From Bin80 sp965220935 (GTDB taxonomy: Bacteria > Bacteroidota > Rhodothermia > Rhodothermales > Bin80), in contig OZ244857.1 of NCBI GenBank assembly GCA_965220935.1, forward strand, positions 1,612,001 to 1,676,000: a DNA stretch of 64,000 nt. Reading direction: 5' to 3'. Position 1 is the stretch's first letter, and each line of letters starts with the position of its first letter. Under the pieces are notes generated by a model. The model did no database searches, was not told the origin of the DNA, and worked only from the letters and a program-made list of their open reading frames with translations. A program made the translations under genes and the position numbers. Shown here piece after piece: positions 26,619 to 36,974 of the stretch.

Positions 26619-26960
26619 GAGGAATTCAACAAGAAGGCGCTTCATCCTTTCTGTGAAAAAAGTCATGATTTTGCAAATCTGGGGCTTAGATCAAGCCCCT
26701 CCCCCCGAAATGAAACATTTCTTTCTACCCTAGGAATTCAGATAGAGATTCGCAAGTCCAGTCTTCGGCGTTGCACGGGGCGCAGTGCTATAACTTGGAA
26801 ACTCACTCAATCGCTGTATCACTAATGAGACCACCACTTTTTGAGTCCTGCCAGATAGATATGGCAGTGTTAATGTTTTGCCCCCAAACAGCACTCACGT
26901 TTGAACATGTAGATGAAACGTTCTAAAAATAGTGGCTGAGTGCCTTTCAAATAGAAAATA
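26619..26960. other. Intergenic stretch without recognised gene
   Basis: 342 bp between the decayed AlbA_2 gene and the convergent sbcB gene. One GC-rich hairpin (GGGGCTT...AAGCCCC near 26680-26700) is present without a T-tract. No gene recognised. Confidence 0.4.
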
Positions 26961-28418
26961 TTATTTGTTCATCAGTCTCTCTCGCACCCTATTCTGCCAT
27001 TTCAATAGATCTTGCACTTCAATATTTTTCAGACTCCCCCATGGTTCAGCCGAATCTCGAAGTTCGTAACTAAATATCTGGTCATGGTTGACCCAGCGCT
27101 TGTGCTTACGATCTAATTGTCGGTTACGACAATACTTAAGCCAACGCTTTTTACCATGCTCATCCAACGATTCTTGATAATTCCGTGCGATATATCTAAA
27201 TATCAATGGCTCTACGCGGGAATCAGGTGATTGGATGGATCTCCAATCAAAATTGGGGCCTGCTTTCACTACCTGAGACATCAAATACAAATCTTCGGGT
27301 GAGAAAAAATTGTCGTAAATCGCTTCATCAGGATCTGTCTTCTTAGAAGAATATATCGCCTTGGTTTGGGTTGATCTATACTTGAGAAACTCAACCAATG
27401 GATTCGGGTACTTAGCGTCACCAAGATTCTGAATGTGCTCATGTCGCGCAAGAACTTCACGCTCTTTCATTTTCATCGTACTTAATAGGTCGTGGATTGA
27501 GGTCTCATTTGATAGCAATCTCTGAATATCTGACCATGACACTACAAACGGAGATCGGCTTAAATTTAACGAGACCATTGCCTTTCTCGCCATGGATTTG
27601 TCGGATTTCGACCACTGCTCAAATGGCTTCAGAAGAGGTGTCGGATCAAAAAAAAGATCAAACCCATAAAGGCGGTGATGCTCTTGATACTCCAATGTGC
27701 TTAGGGCTGTTGAGCATGAACGCTTAGTAGGAATGTTTCCCACTATATGGAGTACAGGAGATTGACTCCCCATGATGGACTTTACGACCTGCTTGTTGCG
27801 TAGAGTTAATGCATAATTCCAGAGATCCCTGGCTTTTTCACGTACCAATTTTGCCATCAACCACATTTGTGTTGTATCAGAAACTGCATCATGGTGGCCG
27901 CTGATTTGATCAGGATCTAAAAATTGACGTGACAATGCCCCTAACTGAAAAGATGGTCCGCCATTCTCTTTTTGAGGCCAATGAGCAAGAGCATTTGGCC
28001 TCAATAGAAACACGGCTCGCATGAGCTCCATCGTGTCCCAGCGCGAATTACTATTTTTATATTCCCACTCATAAGGATCACGTAAATTTCTATAAAACAA
28101 GGCTCGAGTAAATTCATGATCAAAGCTCATACCGTTATATGCAACACTACATGTTCCATCTTTAATCAATTCTTCATGGATTCGTGCAGCAAATTCATTT
28201 TCTGGTAATCCTTCTCTGTAAGCTCTCATCGGCATAATTCCATGAACATTTACCGCACCTGGCCCAATAAATACATCCAGTCCAGGCTGACATAAATATT
28301 CTATAGGCTCACCAATCCTCTCCAACTCTTCATTAGTCCTCAAGCCCCCAAACTGAACGATGCGATCACTTAAGGGATACTTACCCCAAGTTTCATAATC
28401 ATACCAGAAAAATTGCAT
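26961..28418 (-). CDS. sbcB: Exodeoxyribonuclease I
   Basis: 485 residues. DEDD exonuclease motifs are visible: YDYETWG (Exo I, residues 6-12), AYNGMSFDHEFTRALFYRN (Exo II) and GHHDAVSDTTQMWLMA (Exo III with the DEDDh histidine). The C-terminal half has the exonuclease I-specific extension ending RVRERLMNK. By family it degrades single-stranded DNA 3' to 5' and acts in recombination and repair. The start is clear (MQFFWYDYETWG). It stands about 90 bp downstream of the dsbD gene on the same strand. Confidence 0.9.
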   Translation of the reverse strand: MQFFWYDYETWGKYPLSDRIVQFGGLRTNEELERIGEPIEYLCQPGLDVFIGPGAVNVHGIMPMRAYREGLPENEFAARIHEELIKDGTCSVAYNGMSFDHEFTRALFYRNLRDPYEWEYKNSNSRWDTMELMRAVFLLRPNALAHWPQKENGGPSFQLGALSRQFLDPDQISGHHDAVSDTTQMWLMAKLVREKARDLWNYALTLRNKQVVKSIMGSQSPVLHIVGNIPTKRSCSTALSTLEYQEHHRLYGFDLFFDPTPLLKPFEQWSKSDKSMARKAMVSLNLSRSPFVVSWSDIQRLLSNETSIHDLLSTMKMKEREVLARHEHIQNLGDAKYPNPLVEFLKYRSTQTKAIYSSKKTDPDEAIYDNFFSPEDLYLMSQVVKAGPNFDWRSIQSPDSRVEPLIFRYIARNYQESLDEHGKKRWLKYCRNRQLDRKHKRWVNHDQIFSYELRDSAEPWGSLKNIEVQDLLKWQNRVRERLMNK

Positions 28419-28507
28419 GGTTTATTATTCAAAAAAAGATTAAAATAGTTCGGTAATGGAATCTGATAGCAGTTGACGATAGTCACTGAAAAGAGATGAA
28501 CATAATA

Positions 28508-30442
28508 TCAATTAGAATACTTCTCCAGTCCATATCTTAGAAATGTTTCAAACTCATCCGAAGAAACAACCCCACTTAACTGCGCAATTGGTTGAGTTGC
28601 ATCTGAGCTACGCAATATTGCATACGTTGGAAGTGCTAATGTCCCCGTCATGTCTTCCTGGATGGTCTGAAATTCACGCCCCTTAGGCCCATCAGTATAT
28701 ACTCGGCTGAGCACAAAATTATCTGATAGGATCTGACTAATCTCTTCTTTTTCAAACACATTTACCTCCATCCCCCGACAGTTTGTACATGTGTATCCAG
28801 AAAAATCAATAAAGAGCGGCTGCTCTAACATGATTGCCTGAGAGAATGCTTTGGGTAAGTCATCTGTAATCCACGGCTGATGAGTTGTAGGCTCAAATAG
28901 GTTTACAGAGTCTTCTAAGCGAGGAGGTAGGTAAACATCTATCCATCCAAGTCGCGCCCCTAAAAGTCCTGGAACCAAATAAATGGCAAGTCCAAAAAAC
29001 AAAATCCCAAACATCAGATTTCCTGCTCCAATCCGCTGAGATTCGGGTCTCACTGATATTGGAAGATGGCCAATCAAATATAATCCTGTTAATGTTGCCA
29101 ATACAACCCACAAAGATATCGCTAACGATCGGTCAATGAACCCAAGCCCCCAAACGAGATCGGCATTGGACAAGAATTTTACAGCAGCAGCAATCTCAAT
29201 AAACCCGACAACTACAGCAACTTCTCGCATCCACCTGCCACTGCCAGGGAGTAGATTGAGAGCTCTCGGAAAACAGGCAAAACCAATAAATGGAATCGCA
29301 AACGTGGCGCTAAATATTGCCATTCCAATGATTCCATAAAACCATGCTCCATCGGCAATACTAGGAAGCAGTAATCCAATAAACGGTGCGGTGCATGTGA
29401 ATGAAACAAGTGTGAGGGCAAGCCCCATAAATAACACGCCTATAAATCCCTGACGCTCCGATCCTCGTTGATTAAACCAATTGGCCAAAGAGGAGGGAAG
29501 TCTAAGATTGATTAAGCCAAGAAGGGAAAGCCCAAAGATAAGAAAGGCAATAGCAATTGCTAAGTTAACCCATGGATTTGATGATACAATATGAGCGCCT
29601 GCACTCCCGAGGATGGCAGAAAGTCCTACTCCGAAAATCGTAAATGTTGACACAATGGCTAATCCATACATCAGAGCCATACGAATTGGCGCACCCTGAG
29701 AATGATGACTGAAAAACGATACTGTCATGGGTATCATAGGATAAATGCACGGCATCAGGAGTGCTCCAAGCCCCGCTCCAATAGCCAGTAATATAAATCC
29801 CCATATGGATGGCCTTTCTTCCAAATCCGAGAGTGGAAGATTCTGAAAATCAAGAGAAGGCGTCAACGTCGTAAAACCTACTGGCAAGGGAGAAGGTGTC
29901 GGTATTTCAGAAAAAGGAGTCTGGGTTTCAACAAATGCAGATGAAATCGTAATCTGATTAGGCGGCAGGCAGATGATGTTGTTGCATATCATAAACTCAA
30001 TCTCGGCTATGACCTCCCCATTGACGAAATCTGAGTCAACGATATAATCTGCCCAGACCAGCGCCCTCTCATAGAAATAAGTGACAACCTTGTCAAAATA
30101 TGGATCAAACCCAGATTGGACGCCAATCTGTTTCAATGAGTCCCTTAAGACGAGCCCCGTAGGAATTGAAACAAACTGAACTGTCAGAGACCGACTCGGT
30201 TGGGGGGAATCCAAGGCATACATCCGCCATGGCCCACCTCTGGAATCGTTGTTAGGTAGTTGCCCTTCTACGATCACTCTAGCATCTGACCCGTGGTACT
30301 CTGCACTAAGATTCCATTCAACAAGGGGCTGAGCGGACGAGTGGGCTGTTACAGCGACCAAAAAGAAAAAAACAACAATGTAACAAGTCTTAGGCTTGAC
30401 TACCTGCAGGAACAACTTGAACGCTGAGTTGAGCTTGTACAT
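28508..30442 (-). CDS. dsbD: Thiol:disulfide interchange protein DsbD-like
   Basis: 644 residues. An N-terminal hydrophobic stretch acts as signal (YIVVFFFLVAVTAHSSA), followed by a periplasmic alpha-like domain (about 40-190). Eight or so membrane helices with the CcdA-like motif GALLMPCIYPMIPMTVSFF and SFTCTAPFIGLLLPS come next (about 215-500). The C-terminal thioredoxin-like domain carries CTNC in FSGYTCTNCRGME (about 548-556). By family it transfers electrons from cytoplasmic thioredoxin to periplasmic thiol carriers. The frame starts 53 bp inside rplI; a later start (TTG at 30415) is possible. Co-transcribed with rpsF-rpsR-rplI. Confidence 0.88.
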   Translation of the reverse strand: MYKLNSAFKLFLQVVKPKTCYIVVFFFLVAVTAHSSAQPLVEWNLSAEYHGSDARVIVEGQLPNNDSRGGPWRMYALDSPQPSRSLTVQFVSIPTGLVLRDSLKQIGVQSGFDPYFDKVVTYFYERALVWADYIVDSDFVNGEVIAEIEFMICNNIICLPPNQITISSAFVETQTPFSEIPTPSPLPVGFTTLTPSLDFQNLPLSDLEERPSIWGFILLAIGAGLGALLMPCIYPMIPMTVSFFSHHSQGAPIRMALMYGLAIVSTFTIFGVGLSAILGSAGAHIVSSNPWVNLAIAIAFLIFGLSLLGLINLRLPSSLANWFNQRGSERQGFIGVLFMGLALTLVSFTCTAPFIGLLLPSIADGAWFYGIIGMAIFSATFAIPFIGFACFPRALNLLPGSGRWMREVAVVVGFIEIAAAVKFLSNADLVWGLGFIDRSLAISLWVVLATLTGLYLIGHLPISVRPESQRIGAGNLMFGILFFGLAIYLVPGLLGARLGWIDVYLPPRLEDSVNLFEPTTHQPWITDDLPKAFSQAIMLEQPLFIDFSGYTCTNCRGMEVNVFEKEEISQILSDNFVLSRVYTDGPKGREFQTIQEDMTGTLALPTYAILRSSDATQPIAQLSGVVSSDEFETFLRYGLEKYSN

Positions 30443-30845
30443 CGGAATGTAATTTTATCGTGACGGTATACTCACCGAGTACTTTTATCTCCTCATCAAT
30501 TGAAATAGATTTGCGATCAATATTGAAGCCCTGATCCGCCAACGCGAGAGTTATTTGCTGGGCTGTAATTGATCCAAAGATTCGATTCTCTGTGCCAACT
30601 TTTGCCTCAATACTGACACTTGTATCATCAAGTTGACGCTTAATCTCTTCTGCATTATTTAGCTGTTGAGCACGCCGCCTTGTCTGTTGGCGTAATTGAT
30701 CTTCAAATGCTTGAATAGCGCTGGGTGTTGCGAGCTTTGCAAGCCCTTGTGGAATCAACCAATTACGGCCGTAGCCATTTTTCACAGTAATGACATCCCC
30801 CTCATGGCCAAGATTATCAACTTCTGCTAATAGGATTACTTTCAT
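30390..30845 (-). CDS. rplI: 50S ribosomal protein L9
   Basis: 151 residues, normal length. The N-terminal MKVILLAEVDNLGHEGDVITVKNGYGRNWL-type segment is the rRNA-binding domain; a long charged helix and a C-terminal domain follow. It binds 23S rRNA. Its 3' end overlaps the dsbD start. The gene is 21 bp after rpsR in the operon rpsF-rpsR-rplI-dsbD. Confidence 0.95.
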   Translation of the reverse strand: MKVILLAEVDNLGHEGDVITVKNGYGRNWLIPQGLAKLATPSAIQAFEDQLRQQTRRRAQQLNNAEEIKRQLDDTSVSIEAKVGTENRIFGSITAQQITLALADQGFNIDRKSISIDEEIKVLGEYTVTIKLHSDVQAQLSVQVVPAGSQA

Positions 30846-30866
30846 CTGATTGTAGGATGCAATAAT

Positions 30867-31052
30867 TTAACGTACCGAATCAGCAACGTATGGTAGTAAC
30901 GCTAGATGCCTAGCGCGTTTAATCGCTTTAGCAATCAATCGCTGCTTTTTTGCAGGGGTATCAAGCACCCGGCGCGGGAGCATCTTGCCTTGTTCATTGA
31001 TAAAGCGCTTGAGGTATTCAACATCTTTGTAGTCAATATATTGTCTAGCCAT
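30867..31052 (-). CDS. rpsR: 30S ribosomal protein S18
   Basis: 61 residues from the ATG at 31052 (MARQYIDYKDVEYLKRF); a longer open frame upstream lies inside rpsF and is not expected. Typical motifs: DYKDVEYLKRFINEQGKMLPRR and KKQRLIAKAIKRARHLALLPY. It forms a heterodimer with S6 in the 30S platform. The start overlaps the rpsF stop by 8 bp, consistent with coupled synthesis of the S6-S18 pair. Confidence 0.95.
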   Translation of the reverse strand: MARQYIDYKDVEYLKRFINEQGKMLPRRVLDTPAKKQRLIAKAIKRARHLALLPYVADSVR

Positions 31053-31425
31053 CTGTGGTTTGTTCTGTGTCTTGTAAAAAAGGATTCTTCTTTTTTGATT
31101 GATTAGCATGATAATGAGCAATCATGCTTTTATCCATTGCTAAAATGAGAGATCTTAATACATTATCATCAATGGTCAGCGCACGCTCAACACGTGGGAT
31201 CATTGTGCCTGGACCTTCAAAATATAAATTTACGTAATATCCATTTCGCTTCTTATCAACAGGGTATGCGAGCTTCTGTACTCCCCATTGGTCAACGTCA
31301 ATGATCGTGCCTCCTGCACCTTCAATGATGACGTTGATTCGTGCCACAACTTCGGCTGTCTGATCTGCCGAAAGCACTGGTGTAAGGATGTACGTGAGTT
31401 CGTACATCTTGCGATTCATACTCAT
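31045..31425 (-). CDS. rpsF: 30S ribosomal protein S6
   Basis: 126 residues with the S6 motifs YELTYILTPVL, VDQWGVQKLAYPVDKKRNGYYV and a lysine-rich tail. Partner of S18 on the 30S platform. Unlike many bacteria there is no ssb gene between rpsF and rpsR. The 111-bp region before it holds a hairpin (TGCTCCC...GGGAGCA, about 31464-31487) and a CCGAAGGGATAAG ribosome-binding region, which may be part of an S6:S18-responsive leader; that is not proven here. Confidence 0.94.
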   Translation of the reverse strand: MSMNRKMYELTYILTPVLSADQTAEVVARINVIIEGAGGTIIDVDQWGVQKLAYPVDKKRNGYYVNLYFEGPGTMIPRVERALTIDDNVLRSLILAMDKSMIAHYHANQSKKKNPFLQDTEQTTDG

Positions 31426-31536
31426 ACTTATCCCTTCGGAATGACGATTGGTTAATGGTTAGGTCATGCTCCCATGTTTTCAGGGGAGCAGGGCAATAAA
31501 ATCTGTTTTATCTTTACACACAAAATAGGTTCCCAT

Positions 31537-32613
31537 TTATGCATTAGCCATCCGATCGGCATAATCGGCTGTCTGCAAAGCATTGAGTAATTCGTCTAGC
31601 TCACCTTCTATAATCTTTCGCAATGGATAATTTTTTGAGTCTCCCTCTAATCGATGATCTGTCACTCGATCCTGTGGATAGTTATAGGTACGAATTTTCA
31701 CCGAACGATCACCTGACCCAACCGCTTTTCTGCGCACTTCATCTCGCTGAGCATTGATTTCGGACATTTTCTTTTCATAAAGCCTGGAGCGAAGGACTCT
31801 CATAGCTTTATCTTTATTTTTATGTTGACTCTTTTCATCCTGACAAGTCACGACGAGTCCAGTTGGAAGATGCGTAATCCTGACAGCAGAGTCTGTTGTA
31901 TTGACGCTTTGTCCTCCAGGGCCACTGGAGCGATAGACATCTATCTTTAACTCATTTGTAGCGATCTCAATTTCTATATCCGATGCCTCTGGAAGGACTG
32001 CAACACTTGCAGCAGAAGTATGCAGTCTGCCGCTTGATTCAGTTTGGGGCACGCGTTGAACACGGTGAACACCATTCTCGTACTTCAGATTTCCAAATAC
32101 ATTAGTTCCTGTAATACCAAATACGACTTCTTTGAATCCTCCAACACTTCCATCCGAGCTGGTGATGGGAGTCAGTTTCCATCCTTTTCGTACGATATAG
32201 CGTTCATAAAGGCGGTACAGGTCAGCTGCAAAAAGAGCCGCTTCATTTCCACCTGTACCTGCACGTATCTCCATAATTGCATCTCGGGTATCGGTAGGAT
32301 CTTTGGGGATCAAGACCCGCTTGAGTGTCTCTTCCAAAAAGGGCAACTTAGAGGTAAGAACTACCAGCTCCTCTCGTGCTAATGCAACAAGTTCATCGTC
32401 TTCATCTGTGCTGAGAAGGTTTTGTAACTCCTCTATTTCCCTTAACGTTGACTCATACTGATCAATAGCATTGGCAGCCTCTGATAATTCTCGATGTTCA
32501 GGACCAAGCGTCGCCATTTGGTGAGGATCTGATGCGATGGCCGGATCTGAAATGAGATCATTCACCGCACGTAACCTTTCCTTCACCTCCAATAATTTAT
32601 TCAAATCAATCAT
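31537..32613 (-). CDS. prfA: Peptide chain release factor 1
   Basis: 358 residues from ATG 32613 (MIDLNKLLEVKERL); a GTG 12 bp upstream is an alternative. The catalytic GGQ is in SSGPGGQSVNTTDSAVRI. RF1-type features include DIEIEIATNELKIDVYRSS and YNYPQDRVTDHR. Domain 2 should read UAA/UAG stop codons; the tripeptide equivalent to PxT lies in the VQRVPQTE region. It releases finished peptides on the ribosome and is normally methylated on the GGQ glutamine. Same strand as the rpsF operon, 111 bp upstream. Confidence 0.95.
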   Translation of the reverse strand: MIDLNKLLEVKERLRAVNDLISDPAIASDPHQMATLGPEHRELSEAANAIDQYESTLREIEELQNLLSTDEDDELVALAREELVVLTSKLPFLEETLKRVLIPKDPTDTRDAIMEIRAGTGGNEAALFAADLYRLYERYIVRKGWKLTPITSSDGSVGGFKEVVFGITGTNVFGNLKYENGVHRVQRVPQTESSGRLHTSAASVAVLPEASDIEIEIATNELKIDVYRSSGPGGQSVNTTDSAVRITHLPTGLVVTCQDEKSQHKNKDKAMRVLRSRLYEKKMSEINAQRDEVRRKAVGSGDRSVKIRTYNYPQDRVTDHRLEGDSKNYPLRKIIEGELDELLNALQTADYADRMANA

Positions 32614-32793
32614 CTTATGAATCACTGATTCAATGAATTGAATGCAGTTCTATGCAACGAAAAATTAAGATCAACTTAGTTCGTATGATAGCTATTGACC
32701 GAGTTAGGGGGGTGTCAGTTATTATTGGCACACAGAGACACTGGTTATGAAATAAATCTCCAACGTTTGGTTAGTCAGAAAATTCACTAGGTT

Positions 32794-34520
32794 CTAATAT
32801 TCCACATTTTGCCTATGCACACTTATGATCTTTATAGTTTTGTTTCGGAATTCCTTTCTTCTTTCTTCATAAAAAGAATTGAAATCACATATTGACTCTG
32901 GCACATTTCTTAACATATGGGTAATGCAGTAATTATCCTTGAAGTCAAGTTTCATCTCACGGAGCCACTTAGCGGGCATCATAGCTCCCTTTTACCCTTC
33001 AAGCAACTGAAGATTGGGGAGACTGTCACGATTATCTTGAAGCTGACTTACTTCATCTTGAGAAAATTCATCATTAAGCTTACTTGAGTAAAAGCATGAT
33101 TTGGGAAATATGAAAATGCTGTCGCAGATCTAGATGATTGAAAATCAGAGAAAGCAGTGGGAAAACTCGTTTATCGTTAATCCGCATTTCAGTCAAATCA
33201 TCAATTTCGTCACTATTGAACTCCTGGGATTTTCCCTTAGAGCTCATAGTGTCCTTAATTTGAGCCAATGGAAAGGCATGGTGAGTGCTCTGAATGTTTT
33301 GTCGAAGTGCAGAAAGTAATGTATCCAATCCACTTCCCCAAATCCCAGAGGGCTTGAGAAAACTTGCAATAAGCCACTTTCGAATACTTCTCTGTCATCC
33401 TTAAAGTCCTTTCCAGTAAGATAACTTGCTTCCGCTTTCCTTGCGAAAAGATATAGGCAATCGGTAGCAACGCACTGTCAGCTTTAAGTGTTTTTCCACA
33501 GAATCCAAAATCTGATACTAATCCAACCGTAAGTATTAATATCTCTTTGATTGTATGCCATTTTTCTTCCAAAATTCTCATGTTTTCTCGATTGAAATTC
33601 TGAACTTTGAAACCTACACTACTGATATCACATAGCATCAGACCTGCTTTAAGGACCCAATCCTTGGAAAGAGAGAAACCTGATCCTATTCTGTTCAATT
33701 CATCAACTAATGAGTGAACCTCTTCTCTGGCATCTGTATCCCACTGTGCAACTACAATAGAAAGTAAGAGATCCGAATAAGACAGATGCTTACCCCCACT
33801 GTTTGTCCGAATAAAAATTTGAAGAACTTTCTCGAGTTCTTGACTTTTCTCCTCATAGTAGGCTACTGTAGGGCGAATGCGAATGCCCTCAAATAGTTGG
33901 TACAATGGCTTGAACAGAACATCAATGGACTGATCACCAATATCACTGCTAACAAGCCATTCAATTATTGCCGGTCCGCCGTTCTCAAAAGTTAATATTT
34001 TGTGCACTGGGAACCAGCATCCAGTTTTTTTCTTGGATTGATCTTCAGACAGAAATTCAAAATGATAATACTTATTAACCCTATCTTCTTCGGTAGGAGA
34101 CCACGATAAATCAAGATATAAAAGGCGCTTAGTGAAGGCTTCACTGTTGCTCCAATGTTTGTAAGGAGTTTTTTTGGCAAGAGAACCACGAAGACCAATG
34201 TTCAATGCAGTAAGTCGCTGCTGACCATCAAGAACACAAATGATATCACGGTCTGTAATCTGGCCAATTTTGGGGCAGTGAGGGTTGTCCCGTTCATGAT
34301 AATTCAACACAAAGTCATAAAATTGATACAGTTTGGTGTTTTCTCGTTTGACCTTCCAACAAAGAAAAGTGCCGAAAGGATACCCGTGCATCAAGCTGTC
34401 AAATAGAGTATAAATCTGTTCTGGTTGCCAGACAAATTCACGTTGTATAGCGGGCAAGACAATTTCGCGGTGCTCAATTTTTTTGAGTGTATTAGCAATT
34501 GTGACTTCCTTTTGATATGA
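32794..34520 (-). pseudogene. DUF262-HNH (GmrSD-like) protein, decayed
   Basis: From ATG 34520 (MSYQKEVTIANTLKKI) the first 400 or so codons form an intact DUF262 domain: LPAIQREFVWQPEQIYTLFDSLM, CVLDGQQRLTALNIG and FIRTNSGGKHLSYSDLL. Near 33350 the frame is lost; the next piece reads DTLLSALRQNIQ, FPLAQI and DKRVFPLLSLIF. The expected HNH start FHIDH has become FHISQ and the frame shifts again (KSCFYSSKL...LPNLQLLEG), meets a stop, and ends with MPAKWLREMKLDF and FNSFYEERR. Related GmrSD-type proteins cut modified DNA or act in other defence systems. This copy must be inactive as a nuclease; a DUF262-only product might still be made. Unrelated at close range to the DUF262 copies at 3.7-8.1 kb. 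Confidence 0.8.
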
Positions 34521-34642
34521 CATTTGTGTATTATGAGTAATTTGCCCACAAGTCAAGGGTTATTTTATGAGAGCACATTTTTTGTAGCCTTGTAAGCATT
34601 TATGAATGTGTTACTGGTGTATGTTCTGATTTAAAATCGCAC

Positions 34643-36958
34643 TCAATAGGATGTCGTAGCATGAGGAAATTCTTGAACTGACGCCTCTTGGATAAATTGC
34701 TTAAAAGTAGTTCCAGAATTGTCTACAAGACGATCAACATCAGACAATGGTATGAGTAATCGGAATTTTTTATTCGACTTCTCTATGGAATCAATCAGCC
34801 TTGCATTTTCAAGAGCTGGAAGTATCTTCTTGAAAAAATAGTTTGATCTTTTTCCTATACGTTTACTGATTTCGCCTTCATGGATAGCAGTGGCTCGGTG
34901 ATACATCCTCATAAATTTCAATGTTAGTTTCAGATCATCATCAATATCAATCAATCCTACTCCCACGGAATTTGATTCCGCTTGCGTGTTTGTATTGAGA
35001 TGAAACCCCCGGGTTTGAAGTATAGAGTTTATTTTTTGACGATCGAAAAATACTCGAGGACCCTCTTCAGAGTTCTCACCAATTACCACTGAGTCAAATG
35101 TGCATCGATCAAAGACTGTACCACCAAGTTCCTTAACATTATCAATAGATAGTTCTGCAAAACGACATTCTTGAAATATGCAATTAATCAATTCAGACTC
35201 AGCTAGGCTAGTGTTATTGAAAAAAGATTTAGTGATTTTAAGATTCTTAAGTTTGCGCTGATAAAGAAGATTAACTGGAAAATTGAGATCCTGCATTGAG
35301 TGAGGTCCCTTAGAGTTCTCGCTTAATTCAAGCATCAATGCAGCACAGTTTTCATGGATATAGGATATATACCATTTTCCATCAAGTAAATCATGTATGT
35401 ATGTCAATAGATGATCAATGGATAAAGTGTTCGTCCTAGGGTCTACGAGATATCTTGCGGCTTCATTTATCACCAGTGGTGCTAGAGAACGAACATCCAA
35501 AATGAGCCTGGCTGTTGAGCAATCACCCCTACTTAAAGCACGAGCAAGAGATTGGCCTAGATAAAAATCTTGAAAGTCTTCATGGTCAAACCTTACATAT
35601 CCAACCCGTCTATTCCCATTAGCGGGATCCTGACGAAGAAGCGCATGATCGTTAATACGCTTGCAAATTTTTCTTGACAAGTCTGGCCTCATTTTCTTTT
35701 CCTCAACAAAAACTTTCACAACTAGCTGTACAGTATCAAAATCCAAGGATGTTACTGAATTAACCCACATTTCAAAAGATAATTGTGAGAGCAGTTCATG
35801 GTGTTCATCAAGTTTGAGCAAAGGCGACATTTCTCTACCTGACTGGTCAATCCATTTATGCTTAACTTCTCTATCAACAATTCCTTCAACAAAATCAAAA
35901 AAGAAATTCGTCTGCGAACGCTCTATTCGATCTAACAATCTATTGAGCTCAGACGACCCTTTCTCCTCTTCTGCAACATCAATGAGTCGACTAACCAGTA
36001 TAGCCCGAGTCAAAACTGGATGGTCATCCATGCCAAGTCGGGATTTTACTCGCTCATAAAGTTTATCTGGCTCTGGAATATTTCGTTTGGTTGCATACTC
36101 ACGAAATACATCCCGATTCCATCGATCTAAAGCAAAATGATGAGTCTCTAATCTATGATCAAATCGTACAGAATCAACTAGTCTGGAATCAGAACGTAAC
36201 GATGACTCATAATAACCTCTGCGAACAGATACTAAAATTGTTCCTGTGGATGACAATTGCTCTATCAGGTGACCGATAGCCGAGACTGCTTCTCCAGATT
36301 CGGTCTCAGAAAGCATTTCCTCATAGCCATCAAAAGCTGGAATGATTGCACCCATCTTGACGAGCTCTATAAATGAATCATAGTACAGAAATTGAAATCG
36401 CAAACTATTTGATAGAAGTGCGATTACAGCATCATCAAAACGCAGAAAAGAACGCCCTCCAAGTGGCACAGGCAGAATCAGGGAAGTCGCCTTTTTGTCT
36501 TTGAATTTGTTCGCCTGCTCAACGGCAATCTGTTCAATTAGAGAGGTCTTACCCTCGCCAGCATCAGATGTCAAATAATAGACCGTAGTCGTTCCAGCAG
36601 CGCGAACGCCTAACTTACTGAGAATCTCATTTTTCGCATCCGAGAATTTGCAATCGTTGGAATTATTATACCAATCTAATAACTTTCCACTCGGAGACAC
36701 ATAGTGGTCTGGAGGATCTACATGCCTAATGATTCGGTCAGCCAAGAAATCAAGCCGCGCCAAGTAAGTCCGAATCCACTTCTCGGCCATCCATTCTGAC
36801 TCATCATGTATTACAATAATTCCGTCTCCGCCCTCACGAATCTCTGCCTCTACATCCCGACCTCGAATAGACATAAGCAACCTGCCCTTTTCAATAATCA
36901 CCCCACCATCTTCATCAGCGAATGTGTTTACGATACGCTTGAAATTTTCATATTGCAT
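34643..36958 (-). CDS. NACHT-like STAND NTPase with pentapeptide-like and winged-helix C-terminus, copy 1
   Basis: 771 residues from ATG 36958 (MQYENFKRIVNTFAD), preceded by TGAGG at good spacing; this start matches the sister gene. Residues 1-85 form a small conserved domain of unknown type. Walker A is SDAGEGKTSL (about 131-140), Walker B IIPAFDGYEEM (about 205-215) with the NACHT-style acidic run, and a sensor-like ILVSVRRGYY follows. RFDHEDFQDFYLG (about 465-477) resembles the FxHxxFqEyf signature of NACHT winged-helix regions. Residues ~590-650 contain short pentapeptide-like repeats (NTSLAESELINCIFQECRF), then a C-terminal DNA-binding-like helix region. Probably a ligand-sensing switch for the nuclease encoded 16 bp upstream. 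Function is inferred, not recognised as a named system. Confidence 0.75.
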   Translation of the reverse strand: MQYENFKRIVNTFADEDGGVIIEKGRLLMSIRGRDVEAEIREGGDGIIVIHDESEWMAEKWIRTYLARLDFLADRIIRHVDPPDHYVSPSGKLLDWYNNSNDCKFSDAKNEILSKLGVRAAGTTTVYYLTSDAGEGKTSLIEQIAVEQANKFKDKKATSLILPVPLGGRSFLRFDDAVIALLSNSLRFQFLYYDSFIELVKMGAIIPAFDGYEEMLSETESGEAVSAIGHLIEQLSSTGTILVSVRRGYYESSLRSDSRLVDSVRFDHRLETHHFALDRWNRDVFREYATKRNIPEPDKLYERVKSRLGMDDHPVLTRAILVSRLIDVAEEEKGSSELNRLLDRIERSQTNFFFDFVEGIVDREVKHKWIDQSGREMSPLLKLDEHHELLSQLSFEMWVNSVTSLDFDTVQLVVKVFVEEKKMRPDLSRKICKRINDHALLRQDPANGNRRVGYVRFDHEDFQDFYLGQSLARALSRGDCSTARLILDVRSLAPLVINEAARYLVDPRTNTLSIDHLLTYIHDLLDGKWYISYIHENCAALMLELSENSKGPHSMQDLNFPVNLLYQRKLKNLKITKSFFNNTSLAESELINCIFQECRFAELSIDNVKELGGTVFDRCTFDSVVIGENSEEGPRVFFDRQKINSILQTRGFHLNTNTQAESNSVGVGLIDIDDDLKLTLKFMRMYHRATAIHEGEISKRIGKRSNYFFKKILPALENARLIDSIEKSNKKFRLLIPLSDVDRLVDNSGTTFKQFIQEASVQEFPHATTSY

Positions 36959-36974
36959 CTTTAACCTCAAATAA

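Noticed and set aside
31464..31487. Rho-independent terminator after prfA
   Set aside because: The hairpin is convincing but no T-tract follows on the minus strand; it may instead belong to the rpsF leader.
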